Below, in pieces: positions 28,701 to 36,513 of a stretch of DNA of 54,750 nt (the first letter of the stretch is position 1; the number at the start of each line of letters is the position of its first letter). Source of the DNA: Alphaproteobacteria bacterium (GTDB taxonomy: Bacteria > Pseudomonadota > Alphaproteobacteria > CAAGCB01 > CAG-977); assembly GCA_017480385.1 (NCBI GenBank), contig JAFVAT010000008.1, positions 1 to 54,750 of the forward strand, read 5' to 3'. The notes under the pieces were generated by a model. It saw nothing but the letters and a program-made list of their open reading frames with translations, searched no databases and was not told where the DNA came from. The position numbers were made by a program, and so were the translations under genes.

Positions 28701-29894
28701 ATCGGCGGTCTGCATCAGCTGTCCGTCTTTATCGGAAATAGCTTCATTTTGTTTGGCAAAGATGTCTTCCAGCGTGTCAATGCGTTGTTCCAAGCCCGAC
28801 AGCATTTTTTCAGCGTTTGCCCGGGCTGTCTGCGTCGCGTCGTTTAATACGGCGGTTTGCATTTCCAGGTCGGATATAATGGCCGACATGTCATTTTCAA
28901 CGGCTTTGGCGGAATCGGTCAGCGTAACAGCATGATCTCTGATCGCTTCTTTGATTCGGGACGATTGTTCGTTAATAGTATCAAAAATGCGTGTGCCGGC
29001 TTCAACAAGAAAAGCGGTTTGCCGGTTGAGTTCCGCTGTTGCCGCAGCGGTCTGGCGTGTCAGAAGTTCGCGTGCGTTTTCCGAAGTGTTTTGCAGCAGG
29101 GCCTGCTGTTCCCGAATTTCCGAAGAAATCAGCATGGTTTTGTCCGATAATGTATCGCCGGTTTCCGTCAGCGTTTGAATGTCCGAACGCAAGGCGGAAT
29201 TAACGGAAGCGACCAGCTCGGAAAACTGATCCGCCGCGCTTTCAATTGCCTTCAGATTTGTTTCGAGCAGTTCTGCATTTTGTGTGGTCTGGCGGCTGAC
29301 CTGCAGGGTCGATTCGTCTAAAGAAACCGTTTGACGTTCAATTTTTTGTAAGGAAGAGGCTATGGTTTCTTCCAGAGTTTGGACGATTTGTGTTAATTCA
29401 TGAAGCCGTTCGCTCAGCGTTGTCTGCGTTTTACCGGTGCAGTCTTTTAATAATGCGTAAACCGTGTTCAGATCAGAGGTTTGTTGGCGAATATCGTCCA
29501 ACAGGGACTTGACATATAATTTGTTTTTCGCGCTGGGGTGCGTAAATTCAAAGATATAGCTCCGCAGTGTGGCGGCTTCTTTGACATATTTGCGCTGAGA
29601 CGAAAAGTAAACGGCGGCGATCCAAATAAAAGCAAACGGAGATAACGCGCCGGCGATAAAACTCATAAATTCGGGAGGCGTCATTTCAAAACGCGAAGCC
29701 CACCAGCCGCTGGCCAAAACATAGTCGGCAACCAGGAACCCCCAAACAACGCTTAAAACGGCGGCGATAACAGTCCAGCCGTCCATTCCTTTCGGCTGTG
29801 CCAGTCCGCCCGATCCGATTTCTTCGGAAAACATCATTTTCGCATCATCGGAAAAAGCTTCCGATTTGCTTTCAGCCTCTGTGTTCTGCGCCAT
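25728..29894 (-). CDS. Giant membrane-anchored coiled-coil protein, TipN/GPR-like
   Basis: 1388 residues. Two membrane spans near the N-terminus (WTVIAAVLSVVWGFLVADYV at about 40-60; SFIAGALSPFAFIWIAAVYF at about 82-102) with a short loop between, then about 1150 residues of nearly unbroken Gln/Thr/Ala/Glu-rich coiled coil with loosely repeating segments (SRIKEAIRDHAVTL, SARVAAMLREQSEQADKDLE), and a compact C-terminal domain from about 1260 (VDITRIYTPNVEEDLWKRYYSGDRSAF). This plan matches TipN, the Caulobacter new-pole landmark with two N-terminal spans and a coiled coil, and the Agrobacterium growth-pole ring protein. The resemblance is of architecture and composition; I cannot prove homology. 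HAMP and chemoreceptor signalling motifs are absent. Divergent from ileS and followed by a strong terminator, it is a single-gene transcript. Confidence 0.75.
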   Translation of the reverse strand: MAQNTEAESKSEAFSDDAKMMFSEEIGSGGLAQPKGMDGWTVIAAVLSVVWGFLVADYVLASGWWASRFEMTPPEFMSFIAGALSPFAFIWIAAVYFSSQRKYVKEAATLRSYIFEFTHPSAKNKLYVKSLLDDIRQQTSDLNTVYALLKDCTGKTQTTLSERLHELTQIVQTLEETIASSLQKIERQTVSLDESTLQVSRQTTQNAELLETNLKAIESAADQFSELVASVNSALRSDIQTLTETGDTLSDKTMLISSEIREQQALLQNTSENARELLTRQTAAATAELNRQTAFLVEAGTRIFDTINEQSSRIKEAIRDHAVTLTDSAKAVENDMSAIISDLEMQTAVLNDATQTARANAEKMLSGLEQRIDTLEDIFAKQNEAISDKDGQLMQTADQIQATFKEQNAVLDQEAEKIISRFRTIETTLDTYINEINAVSSIAVEQISSVSDALNGKADRIASIGEQTRSEILAVDEDIENRAGLLTQAVSQLKTRAESVSEALTDHTQRLTGALDDANTRLYTMQESIQTGISELNDSIAIAEEKTDTACQKLTKQTGELSDLTGALVSQAIVTETSLAQQQKYVSNAAAKLEETKTNLKEQATDLTNIAELLDTRAAETVLKLTRLFEDTLTQAGKVTDRVNEIDVSLLNKINALDMSSQKTVIANNALREELERHKALLDSSAERLTSYAEEMSAEITRQTTQMDISAELIQSRSEKAVLQIDEQFRKLAEDAQALIDGTQNASSQLTGYSERIESLFNRQNSTLSAVSDKLIEQSARVAAMLREQSEQADKDLERLISRIHLIEEGLNVQTKELANASEMTITQLETVGTALTRQTENLTTLSDSAKLKITEIGSAVTEAAQKLSDTTQNICQRNVESVEILANKQNDFKYSADDLMQRIAALQDEIAEQTDNLQKQSAKSTQQAVMIRDSMQRHIIDLGDVANIVATQSRMGEASLSNQINYLKEAAENVMTHIRSINEAVRQNTNDLLAASSRIGFELDAMGENLRRRNEEASKSAEDSLARSQAAAQFLEEKAHLLNTMTEQVINELTTAGSEFSAQANMVEAAGEIAREQLETTGESFLVQSHQLTRISEEAQKAIKNFSVVMRERAVDFNKTAEDAGVRVRNMNDTIAQIGKGFEEMSNKSVIQIDLAGQRLRSMISEVAGNSERIAVEVRKSGEQFVDQSDLLSIAADEALKRLQNLLSVMRDNAKEIQESGEKISAQSLKLGGAFNRQVQSLISASRSAEEYISALDKKKEEADTNRFMHEASFILERLQSLGVDITRIYTPNVEEDLWKRYYSGDRSAFIRHLSRALDKQQVRKITEMFTENAEFREYVSRYIAEFDGVLSRAQENERADVLTGILLGSEAGRLYMLLSRIFNKEA

Positions 29895-29966
29895 TTTTAC
29901 ACCCAGTCTAAAAAAATCAATATTGGTTAAGAATCACGTAAAATGCTTTTCTCGTCAAGGATTCTA

Positions 29967-29994
29967 TTGACAATATTTGCTATCCGTTTAAAAA
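29967..29994 (+). promoter_or_regulatory. Possible sigma-70 promoter of ileS
   Basis: A perfect TTGACA (29967-29972) followed after 16 bases by TAAAAA (29989-29994), about 45 bases before the ileS ATG. The -35 box is strong and the -10 box weak. No T-box-like leader is visible in the short gap. Confidence 0.45.
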
Positions 29995-30038
29995 GTCTTA
30001 TGTAAGGCAAAATTAATGTTAACATAAAGTGAAAAGCA

Positions 30039-33000
30039 ATGTCTGAAAAAATTAAATATTATCCCGAAATCAGCCCGAAAGCCGATTTTCCGGCTCTGGA
30101 AGAGGATATTTTGAAACTGTGGCACGATAACGGCACATTTAAAAAGTCCGTCAATAACCGTGCCGCCGGTGAAAAAGGCTCTAACGAATATGTGTTTTAT
30201 GACGGTCCTCCGTTCGCAAACGGTCTGCCACATTACGGGCACTTGGTCACTGGGTATGTGAAGGACATTATTCCGCGTTATCAGACGATGCGCGGTCACC
30301 GTGTGGAGCGCCGTTTCGGCTGGGACTGCCACGGATTGCCGGCGGAAATGGATACGGAAAAGTTTCTGGGTATTTCTGGTCGTGCCGCGATTTCCAAATA
30401 TGGAATCGGCAAGTTTAACGAAACTTGCAAAGAACGCGTGCTGATGTACACAAACGAATGGGAGCAGACCGTTACCCGTCAGGCGCGCTGGGTCGCTTTT
30501 GACAATGATTACAAGACAATGGATCTGCCGTATATGGAATCCATTATCTGGGCGTTCAAAGAGCTTTATAAGAAAGGCCTGATGTACGAAGGCGTGCGAA
30601 TCCTGCCGTACAGCTGGGCCGCGGAAACGCCGGTATCGAATTTTGAAACGCGTATGGACAACTCGTACCGCGAACGCGAAGACCCGTCTGTAACCGTGAT
30701 GTTTACGCTGAACCCCGCTGAGGGCGAAACGAAACCCGTCAAGGTACTGGCATGGACAACGACTCCGTGGACTCTGCCATCCAATCTGGCGCTGTGCGTG
30801 AACAAGGACATCGACTACGACATTTACGAAGAAGACGGCATTCAATACGTCATCGCGCAGGCTTTGGCCGGCAAGTACAAACGCGAACTCGCCAAAGCCG
30901 AAAAAATCCGCACGGTCAAAGGCTCCGATCTGGTCGGGCGCACGTATCAGCCGTTGTTTGATTATTTTGCGGGAACGCCGAACTGCTTCCAGATTATTGA
31001 AGCGGACTACGTTTCAACCGAAGACGGTACCGGAATCGTGCATATCGCGCCCGCTTTCGGTGAGGACGATATGATTGCCTGTCAGCCGTACAACATTCCG
31101 GTGATCTGTCCGGTGGACGGCAAAGGCTGCTTTACCAAAGAAGTTCCCGATTACGAAGGCATGCAGGTTTTTGAAACGAACGAACCGATCATCAAACGCC
31201 TGAAAGCGGAAGGCAAGCTTGTGCGCAAAGAAATGTACAAGCATAACTACCCGCACTGCTGGCGCACGGACACGCCGCTGATCTACAAAGCGATCAACAG
31301 CTGGTTCGTTAAAGTGACCGAGTTTCGCGACCGCATGGTGGAAAACAACAAAACGATCAACTGGATCCCTGAACACGTCAAAAACGGCGCAATGGGAATG
31401 TGGCTTGAGGGCGCGCGTGACTGGTCGATTTCCAGAAACCGTTTCTGGGGAACGCCGATTCCCGTGTGGAAATCGGACGATCCGAAGTATCCGCGTGTGG
31501 ACGTGTACGGTTCGATTGCTGAGCTGGAAAAGGATTTCGGCGTCAAAGTGACCGACTTGCATCGACCGTTTATTGATACGCTTGTCCGCCCGAATCCGGA
31601 CGATCCGACCGGCAAGTCGATGATGCGCCGTGTTGAAGACGTTCTGGACTGCTGGTTTGAATCGGGTTCCATGCCGTTCGCACAAGTCCACTATCCGTTT
31701 GAAAACAAGGAATGGTTTGAAAATCATTCTCCGGCGGATTTCATTGTTGAATATCTGGCGCAGACCCGCGGCTGGTTCTATACGTTAATGGTAATGAGCA
31801 CGGCTCTGTTCGACCGCGCGCCATTTAAGACCTGTTTGTGTCACGGTGTTGTGCTGGACGAAAATCAGCAAAAGCTGTCGAAGCGTCTGCGCAACTATCC
31901 CGACCCGACCGATGTTTTCAACACGTTGGGTTCCGATGCGCTGCGGTGGTTTTTGGTGTCCTCGCCGATTTTGCGCGGCGGCAATTTGTCGATTGACCGC
32001 GAAGGCAGGGAAATCGCAAAGTCTTCTCGCAAGGCGTTGATTCCTTTATGGAACGCGTTTTACTTCTTCACGCTGTACGCCAATGCGGAAGGTCTGAAAG
32101 CGAAGTTCACAACGACGGCCAAAGACGTGCTTGACCGCTATATTCTGGCCAAGACGCGCGAGCTGGTCAAAGGCCTGACCGAGAAGCTGGACGCCTGCGA
32201 CATTGTCGGGGCATGCGCTGATGTGTCGGATTTCTTAGAGCTGATGAACAACTGGTACATTCGCCGTTCCCGCGCCCGTTTCTGGGACGTTTCGAACGGA
32301 CAGGAAGCCTTTGACGTGCTGTATACCGTTCTGGTGACGCTGACAAAAGCGATTGCGCCGTTGATGCCGCTGACATGCGAATACATCTACCGTGCGTTGA
32401 CCGGTGAAGAAAGCGTTCATCTGACGGATTACCCCGATTATACGGTTTTTGAGGCAGATGATAAGCTGGTCGCCGATATGGACTTTGTCCGTGCCGTCTG
32501 CTCGACCGCGAAATCAATCCGTGAAGACCATAAACTGCGCAACCGTTTGCCGCTGGCGTCAATAACGGTGGCGGGCAACAACGCGGAGCGGTTGGCGGAC
32601 TTTGTCGATTTGATTAAGGACGAAGTCAATGTGAAAGATGTCGCTTTCGGCAAAGACGTTTCCGAATTGGCGGATAAGACGCTGTACGTCATTACGCCGT
32701 TGGTCGGCAAGCGTTTGGGACGGTTCATGAAAGACATTCTGGCGGCTTCCAAAACAAACGAATGGGAAAAGAACGCGGACGGCACGCTGTCAATTGCGGG
32801 ACAAACCCTGCTGCCGGAAGAATTTGAATTGCGCCTTATCTTAAAAGACGGCAACGCGGGACAGGCTCTGCCGGACAACACGGCGGTGGTCGTTTTGGAC
32901 GTGACGCTGCGTCCCGAATTGGAACGCGAGGGAATCGCCCGCGATTTTGTCCGCGTTATTCAGCAAAAACGCAAGGACAGCGGCTTTGACGTGTCCGACA

Positions 33001-33176
33001 GGATTCAGGTAGCTTATACCTCTGCCGATCAAACAGTGTTAGAGGCTTTGAAGGAAAACAAGGACTACATTTCCGAACAAGTCTTGGCCGTGGCTTTTGA
33101 AGAGCAGCCAAATGTTGCCGGAGATACAGAAGAAGTCGGCTCTACAGCGGCCACATTCAGGATTGAAAAGATCTGA
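30039..33176 (+). CDS. ileS: Isoleucyl-tRNA synthetase, type 2 (eukaryote-like)
   Basis: 1045 residues. It charges tRNA-Ile and edits mischarged valine. The class I HIGH motif reads HYGH within GPPFANGLPHYGH (residues 65-68) and the KMSKS motif reads KLSKR in QQKLSKRLRNYPDP (near 611). RRFGWDCHGLPAEMD and the editing-domain WTTTPWTLPSNLAL are clear, as is DWSISRNRFWGTPIPVW. HYGH and the long C-terminal extension are features of the eukaryote-like type 2 enzymes, which also occur in Rickettsiales and some other bacteria and are generally insensitive to mupirocin. The ribosome-binding site is weak. A strong terminator follows. Usual E. coli neighbours (ribF, lspA) are absent. Confidence 0.96.
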   Translation: MSEKIKYYPEISPKADFPALEEDILKLWHDNGTFKKSVNNRAAGEKGSNEYVFYDGPPFANGLPHYGHLVTGYVKDIIPRYQTMRGHRVERRFGWDCHGLPAEMDTEKFLGISGRAAISKYGIGKFNETCKERVLMYTNEWEQTVTRQARWVAFDNDYKTMDLPYMESIIWAFKELYKKGLMYEGVRILPYSWAAETPVSNFETRMDNSYREREDPSVTVMFTLNPAEGETKPVKVLAWTTTPWTLPSNLALCVNKDIDYDIYEEDGIQYVIAQALAGKYKRELAKAEKIRTVKGSDLVGRTYQPLFDYFAGTPNCFQIIEADYVSTEDGTGIVHIAPAFGEDDMIACQPYNIPVICPVDGKGCFTKEVPDYEGMQVFETNEPIIKRLKAEGKLVRKEMYKHNYPHCWRTDTPLIYKAINSWFVKVTEFRDRMVENNKTINWIPEHVKNGAMGMWLEGARDWSISRNRFWGTPIPVWKSDDPKYPRVDVYGSIAELEKDFGVKVTDLHRPFIDTLVRPNPDDPTGKSMMRRVEDVLDCWFESGSMPFAQVHYPFENKEWFENHSPADFIVEYLAQTRGWFYTLMVMSTALFDRAPFKTCLCHGVVLDENQQKLSKRLRNYPDPTDVFNTLGSDALRWFLVSSPILRGGNLSIDREGREIAKSSRKALIPLWNAFYFFTLYANAEGLKAKFTTTAKDVLDRYILAKTRELVKGLTEKLDACDIVGACADVSDFLELMNNWYIRRSRARFWDVSNGQEAFDVLYTVLVTLTKAIAPLMPLTCEYIYRALTGEESVHLTDYPDYTVFEADDKLVADMDFVRAVCSTAKSIREDHKLRNRLPLASITVAGNNAERLADFVDLIKDEVNVKDVAFGKDVSELADKTLYVITPLVGKRLGRFMKDILAASKTNEWEKNADGTLSIAGQTLLPEEFELRLILKDGNAGQALPDNTAVVVLDVTLRPELEREGIARDFVRVIQQKRKDSGFDVSDRIQVAYTSADQTVLEALKENKDYISEQVLAVAFEEQPNVAGDTEEVGSTAATFRIEKI

Positions 33177-33198
33177 AATATTTGTCCGGTTTAAAAAA

Positions 33199-33241
33199 GC
33201 CCCTTTGCTTTGATTTCCCTTCTGCAAAGGGGCTTTTTTTT
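33199..33241 (+). terminator. Intrinsic terminator of ileS
   Basis: Perfect 10-base stem GCCCCTTTGC / GCAAAGGGGC with a 15-base loop, followed by eight T. It lies about 20 bases after the ileS stop codon; the A run before it would also allow activity on the other strand. Confidence 0.92.
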
Positions 33242-33388
33242 GTTTCTTTCCTGCGGGGGACTTTTCATATTTAACGGGACTTTTCCGTTTTTTGTAAAAG
33301 AGCATAAAAAAAGAAGCCAAAGTTCTTGCGGGAATAAAACAAAAGGACTAATTCTTTCAAGAGATTATCTTTTGACAGGAGAGGGGCT

Positions 33389-34579
33389 ATGCTGGCGGCG
33401 CGGTATAAAGAAATGCTTAATCAAAAATCCGTTATTCGGGACATGTTTTATTTCGCCTGTGACCGTGTTGTGGCACACGGAGCAGAAAACGTTTTCGATT
33501 ACAGCATTGGCAATCCGTCCGTTCCCGTACCGGTAGCGTATAATAAAAAAATCGCGGAATTGCTTGAAGGACCGGATTTTATCACCGTTCATGGCTACAG
33601 TCCGAATTTGGGGATATTGTCCGTGCGTGAAAAAATCTCGTCGTATTTGAATAAAACGTATGACATGGCCTATAAAGCGGATCATATTTTTATGACGGCA
33701 GGAGCGGCCAGCGCGATTTGTCATGCGCTTCGATGCGTTGTGGAAGAGGGGGAGGAAGTCATCGTTTTTGCGCCGTATTTTCCGGAATACCGTCCTTATA
33801 TCGAATTAAACGGCGGCGTGATGCGTGTGGTTGAACCGGACACAACGGCTTTTCAGATCGACTTTGACAAACTGGAACGGGCGCTGAATGAAAAAACGGC
33901 GGCAGTAATGGTTAATTCGCCCAGCAATCCCTCCGGCGCAGTGTTTTCGGAAGAAACGTTAAAAAAGCTGGCGGCGCTTTTGACCGAAAAACAAAAGCAG
34001 TACGGTCATGAAATATTTATTATTTCCGATGAACCGTATCGGGAAATTGTGTTCAACGGTCAAACGGTGCCGTATGTGTCAAAGTATTATGACAACACGC
34101 TGTCCTGCTATTCTTTTTCAAAATCTTTGTCTGTTCCGGGGGATCGTATCGGCTATCTGGCGGCCAATCCGGACTGTCTTGACGCGGAAATGATTGCGCC
34201 GATGTGCGGGCAGATTTCCCGGGGATTAGGACATAACTGCCCGACGGCTTTTATTCAGCTGGCGGTCGGAGAGCTGATCGGTACAACAGCGGATTTAAGC
34301 GTGTATGAAACGAATATGAATTTGTTGTATGACGCGTTTACGGATATGGGAATTGCGTGTATCCGTCCGAACGGCACTTTCTACCTGTTTCCAAAAGCGC
34401 CGGAACCGGACGCCAAAGCGTTTTGCGATAAGGCCAAGTACGCCAATCTGATCTTTGTGCCGGGGGACAGTTTCGGCTGTCCGGGATATTTCCGCGTGTC
34501 ATTCTGCCGTGACACGGAAACGGTCAAACGATCGATTCCCGTCCTGCGGGATTTTATGCGTAAAACGTACGGCATTTAA
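33389..34579 (+). CDS. PLP-dependent aminotransferase (class I/II)
   Basis: 396 residues with the fold-type I aminotransferase pattern: FDYSIGNPSVPVP near the N-terminus, GYSPNLGILSVREKI, MTAGAASAICHALR (cofactor phosphate site), NSPSNPSGAVFSEE, the PLP-ring Asp in IISDEPYREIVF, the Schiff-base Lys in YSFSKSLSVPGDRIGYLAANP, and the carboxylate-binding Arg in CPGYFRVSFC. The amino-acid substrate cannot be told: the group includes aspartate, aromatic and alanine aminotransferases. AGGAG lies about 9 bases before the ATG. A small hairpin overlaps its stop codon. It stands alone after the ileS terminator; its content resembles enzymes of gut Firmicutes by impression only. Confidence 0.87.
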   Translation: MLAARYKEMLNQKSVIRDMFYFACDRVVAHGAENVFDYSIGNPSVPVPVAYNKKIAELLEGPDFITVHGYSPNLGILSVREKISSYLNKTYDMAYKADHIFMTAGAASAICHALRCVVEEGEEVIVFAPYFPEYRPYIELNGGVMRVVEPDTTAFQIDFDKLERALNEKTAAVMVNSPSNPSGAVFSEETLKKLAALLTEKQKQYGHEIFIISDEPYREIVFNGQTVPYVSKYYDNTLSCYSFSKSLSVPGDRIGYLAANPDCLDAEMIAPMCGQISRGLGHNCPTAFIQLAVGELIGTTADLSVYETNMNLLYDAFTDMGIACIRPNGTFYLFPKAPEPDAKAFCDKAKYANLIFVPGDSFGCPGYFRVSFCRDTETVKRSIPVLRDFMRKTYGI

Positions 34580-34588
34580 GCCGTTTTT
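34569..34588 (+). terminator. Small terminator overlapping the aminotransferase stop codon
   Basis: ACGGC / GCCGT with loop ATTTAA and five T in a row. The stem has only 5 base pairs, so efficiency is uncertain. Confidence 0.45.
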
Positions 34589-34662
34589 GATCGCCGGTGG
34601 ATTTTTTTTTGTTTAACCTTTACAATAGATTAAGAGGTAAACTTGAATAAAGGGAGGCGGTC

Positions 34663-35181
34663 ATGAACGAAACAACCTTGATTTCGTTAGTTCAAAAGCT
34701 TCTTTCGAACAACGGTGTTTATCTGATAGGGACGATTATCGGATCGTTGCTGCTTGGATTTGTTATTTTATGTTTGTTAGCGTGGATTTCTGATAAACAA
34801 CGCGATATTATCAGCAGGTTTTATAAGCCGAAAAAAGTTCTGAATGCGAACGAAGAACAGTTTTTTATTCTGCTGCGGCAATCCGTTCCCGCGGATTATT
34901 ACGTTTTTCCGCACGTATCCATGAGGGCGCTGATTGAAACAAACCACTGGGATTTTTGGGCGCCGTTCAATTTAAAGCGTGTCGATTTTGTTATTTGCGG
35001 TCCGACATTGGAAATCATTTGTGTGATTGAATTGGAGGGCGAAAACCAAAAACGGCATTTGCGGCGTGATAAAATGCTTAAAAATGCCGGCGTACATGTA
35101 TTGCGTTATGATTTGCAGGACGACCTTTCATCGGATCGGATTCGTTTGAATATAGAAGAGCTTATAAAGGGAAGGTCTTGA
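34663..35181 (+). CDS. Membrane-anchored DUF2726 protein
   Basis: 172 residues: one membrane span at about 19-41 (LIGTIIGSLLLGFVILCLLAW) and a cytoplasmic domain fitting DUF2726 (LNANEEQFFILLRQSVPADY, KRVDFVICGPTLEIICVIEL, RRDKMLKNAGVHVLRYD). DUF2726 is related to the restriction-endonuclease-like fold; the Asp of RVDFVI and the Glu of VIELEG fit the D...ExK metal site, but the Lys of ExK is not evident. GGGAGG precedes the ATG by 6 bases. The end overlaps by 20 bases the end of the small convergent gene on the minus strand. Function unknown; possible roles are nucleic-acid processing at the membrane or a non-catalytic sensor. Confidence 0.75.
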   Translation: MNETTLISLVQKLLSNNGVYLIGTIIGSLLLGFVILCLLAWISDKQRDIISRFYKPKKVLNANEEQFFILLRQSVPADYYVFPHVSMRALIETNHWDFWAPFNLKRVDFVICGPTLEIICVIELEGENQKRHLRRDKMLKNAGVHVLRYDLQDDLSSDRIRLNIEELIKGRS

Positions 35182-35440
35182 TAGGATCGATTTCTTCTTT
35201 CAGGGGGCTTTTCGGATAAATGGTGACAGCCGTTTTTCTGATTTTATCATAGACGACGACATAAAGCTGATTTTGAAATTCGTATTCCCACAACGTGACC
35301 CTCAGCGACATTCGCCTGAGGAAATTCAGCTTGCCCGATCTGATTTTGCGGGCGATAAGGATCGGGTCTAACCGGACGCCAATTCTTTCTTCGCTTCTTC
35401 TCCTGAAATGTTTAATGGAGTTTTTTCGTTTGGAAACCAT
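35162..35440 (-). CDS. Small basic protein of unknown function at the end of the flagellar operon
   Basis: 92 residues, strongly basic at the N-terminus (MVSKRKNSIKHFRRRSEERI) followed by GVRLDPILIARKIRSGKLNF and a beta-rich core (EFQNQLYVVVYDKIRKTAVT). The HFxxRxxER opening and the VVVYD-K-x-x-TxI strand pair resemble the small DUF4258/RelE-like phage and toxin folds, but the match is only by pattern. It starts 8 bases after the stop of the membrane J-domain gene in the same direction and has no strong ribosome-binding site, so translation may be coupled. It overlaps the convergent DUF2726 gene at the 3' end. No antitoxin-like partner is visible. Confidence 0.55.
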   Translation of the reverse strand: MVSKRKNSIKHFRRRSEERIGVRLDPILIARKIRSGKLNFLRRMSLRVTLWEYEFQNQLYVVVYDKIRKTAVTIYPKSPLKEEIDPIKTFPL

Positions 35441-35448
35441 GTTTTGGT

Positions 35449-36513
35449 TCAGTCATTTGTCAGCAATATTTTGGAATGATAAGGCTGTGTGCCCGCGCCA
35501 AGACCTTTTGCCAGTTCCGAACGGCGGATAAAGACGACCAGGCCCTGATGAGTCATTGCCTGGACCCAGGGGGAGTGAGGGACGTATCCGGTCAGACGCA
35601 CAGTTGTTTGCGCCGGCAGAACGGCAATAACGCCGCTTTTGATGCTGGGGGCCTGATAAACGGAGGTCTGTTCCGCCGTTGTATGGTACAGCTGCGTTTC
35701 ATCTGACAAGTTAAATGCGAACGGCATAACGTTCTGCTGTTCATAATCTGTCAGAAAAGAACTGTCTCTGTCCGACAGCAGTCGGGGCAGATAAGGCGCG
35801 GTTAAAACCAGAAGGGCGATTAACAATGCGATAAAAGCGGGCAGGTAAACACGCAGTATGTCTGTCCAGCGGGGTCTCCAATAATCCGGTTCATATCGGT
35901 GGGAAGACGGCGGCAGGATATTTAAAAACATGTTTATTTTGGCCCGCTCCGGCGAATCAAGAGCAAAGCGGCGGGCCTGTTCGGCCAATGACTTGGCCAG
36001 GCCGTATCGCTTTTCGCTGTTAAAAGCCGCCGCATTTTGCATCAGCATGGCAAAGTTGTCGGAGGCCGGCATTTCTTGAAGGGCGCGGGCTTTTTTTAAC
36101 AATCGCCAGCTTTCGACCGGAGATATCAGAAATCTCCTCCAAATTTTTAAAGCTGTTTTAAATTGCCGGCGGGACGCGCAGGGGCGGCAAAAAACGCCGC
36201 CGTTTAGGGTGGTCCCGCCTTCGTCAAACAAAATGAAACGCGGTTGGTGCGCATGTCTGCCGCATAAACAGCACGGCATGAAATCCGCCGCGGCGTCCGG
36301 CACGTTATCGTAGGCTTTACGGGCGTCCGGATCTGTCAGAACCTGATACGCTTCGTTGATTTTCAGATAAATGGCCTTGGCCCCGGGATCAGAATTTTTA
36401 TCCGGGTGGTATAATTTGACCTCGCGGCGGAAAGCGTCCTTGATTTCTTTTTCCCCGACGTTTTCCGTTACGTGCAGTATAGCGTAATAGCCCTTTTTAT
36501 CCTTCACGCCCAT
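35449..36513 (-). CDS. Membrane J-domain protein with zinc ribbon and SH3-like tail
   Basis: 354 residues. A J domain at about 7-70 carries the HPD tripeptide (YHPDKNSDPGAKAIYLKINE), so it should stimulate an Hsp70 ATPase. A CCLC...CRPC pair (81-112) may hold zinc. A membrane span at about 221-243 (PAFIALLIALLVLTAPYLP) is followed by a C-terminal beta-rich domain at about 275-345 (TSVYQAPSIKSGVIAVLPAQ, VRLTGYVPHSPW) that looks like a bacterial SH3 domain, presumably periplasmic. It overlaps the FliK-like gene by 10 bases, which places it in the flagellar operon. GAGGAG lies better for a GTG at 36505-36507 than for the ATG, so the true start may be two codons later. A role in flagellar or envelope assembly is inference. 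Confidence 0.78.
   Translation of the reverse strand: MGVKDKKGYYAILHVTENVGEKEIKDAFRREVKLYHPDKNSDPGAKAIYLKINEAYQVLTDPDARKAYDNVPDAAADFMPCCLCGRHAHQPRFILFDEGGTTLNGGVFCRPCASRRQFKTALKIWRRFLISPVESWRLLKKARALQEMPASDNFAMLMQNAAAFNSEKRYGLAKSLAEQARRFALDSPERAKINMFLNILPPSSHRYEPDYWRPRWTDILRVYLPAFIALLIALLVLTAPYLPRLLSDRDSSFLTDYEQQNVMPFAFNLSDETQLYHTTAEQTSVYQAPSIKSGVIAVLPAQTTVRLTGYVPHSPWVQAMTHQGLVVFIRRSELAKGLGAGTQPYHSKILLTND

Noticed and set aside
25728-29894. Methyl-accepting chemotaxis protein for the giant coiled-coil gene
   Set aside because: No periplasmic sensing domain, HAMP domain or conserved signalling hairpin is present; the Gln/Glu-rich heptads alone are not enough.
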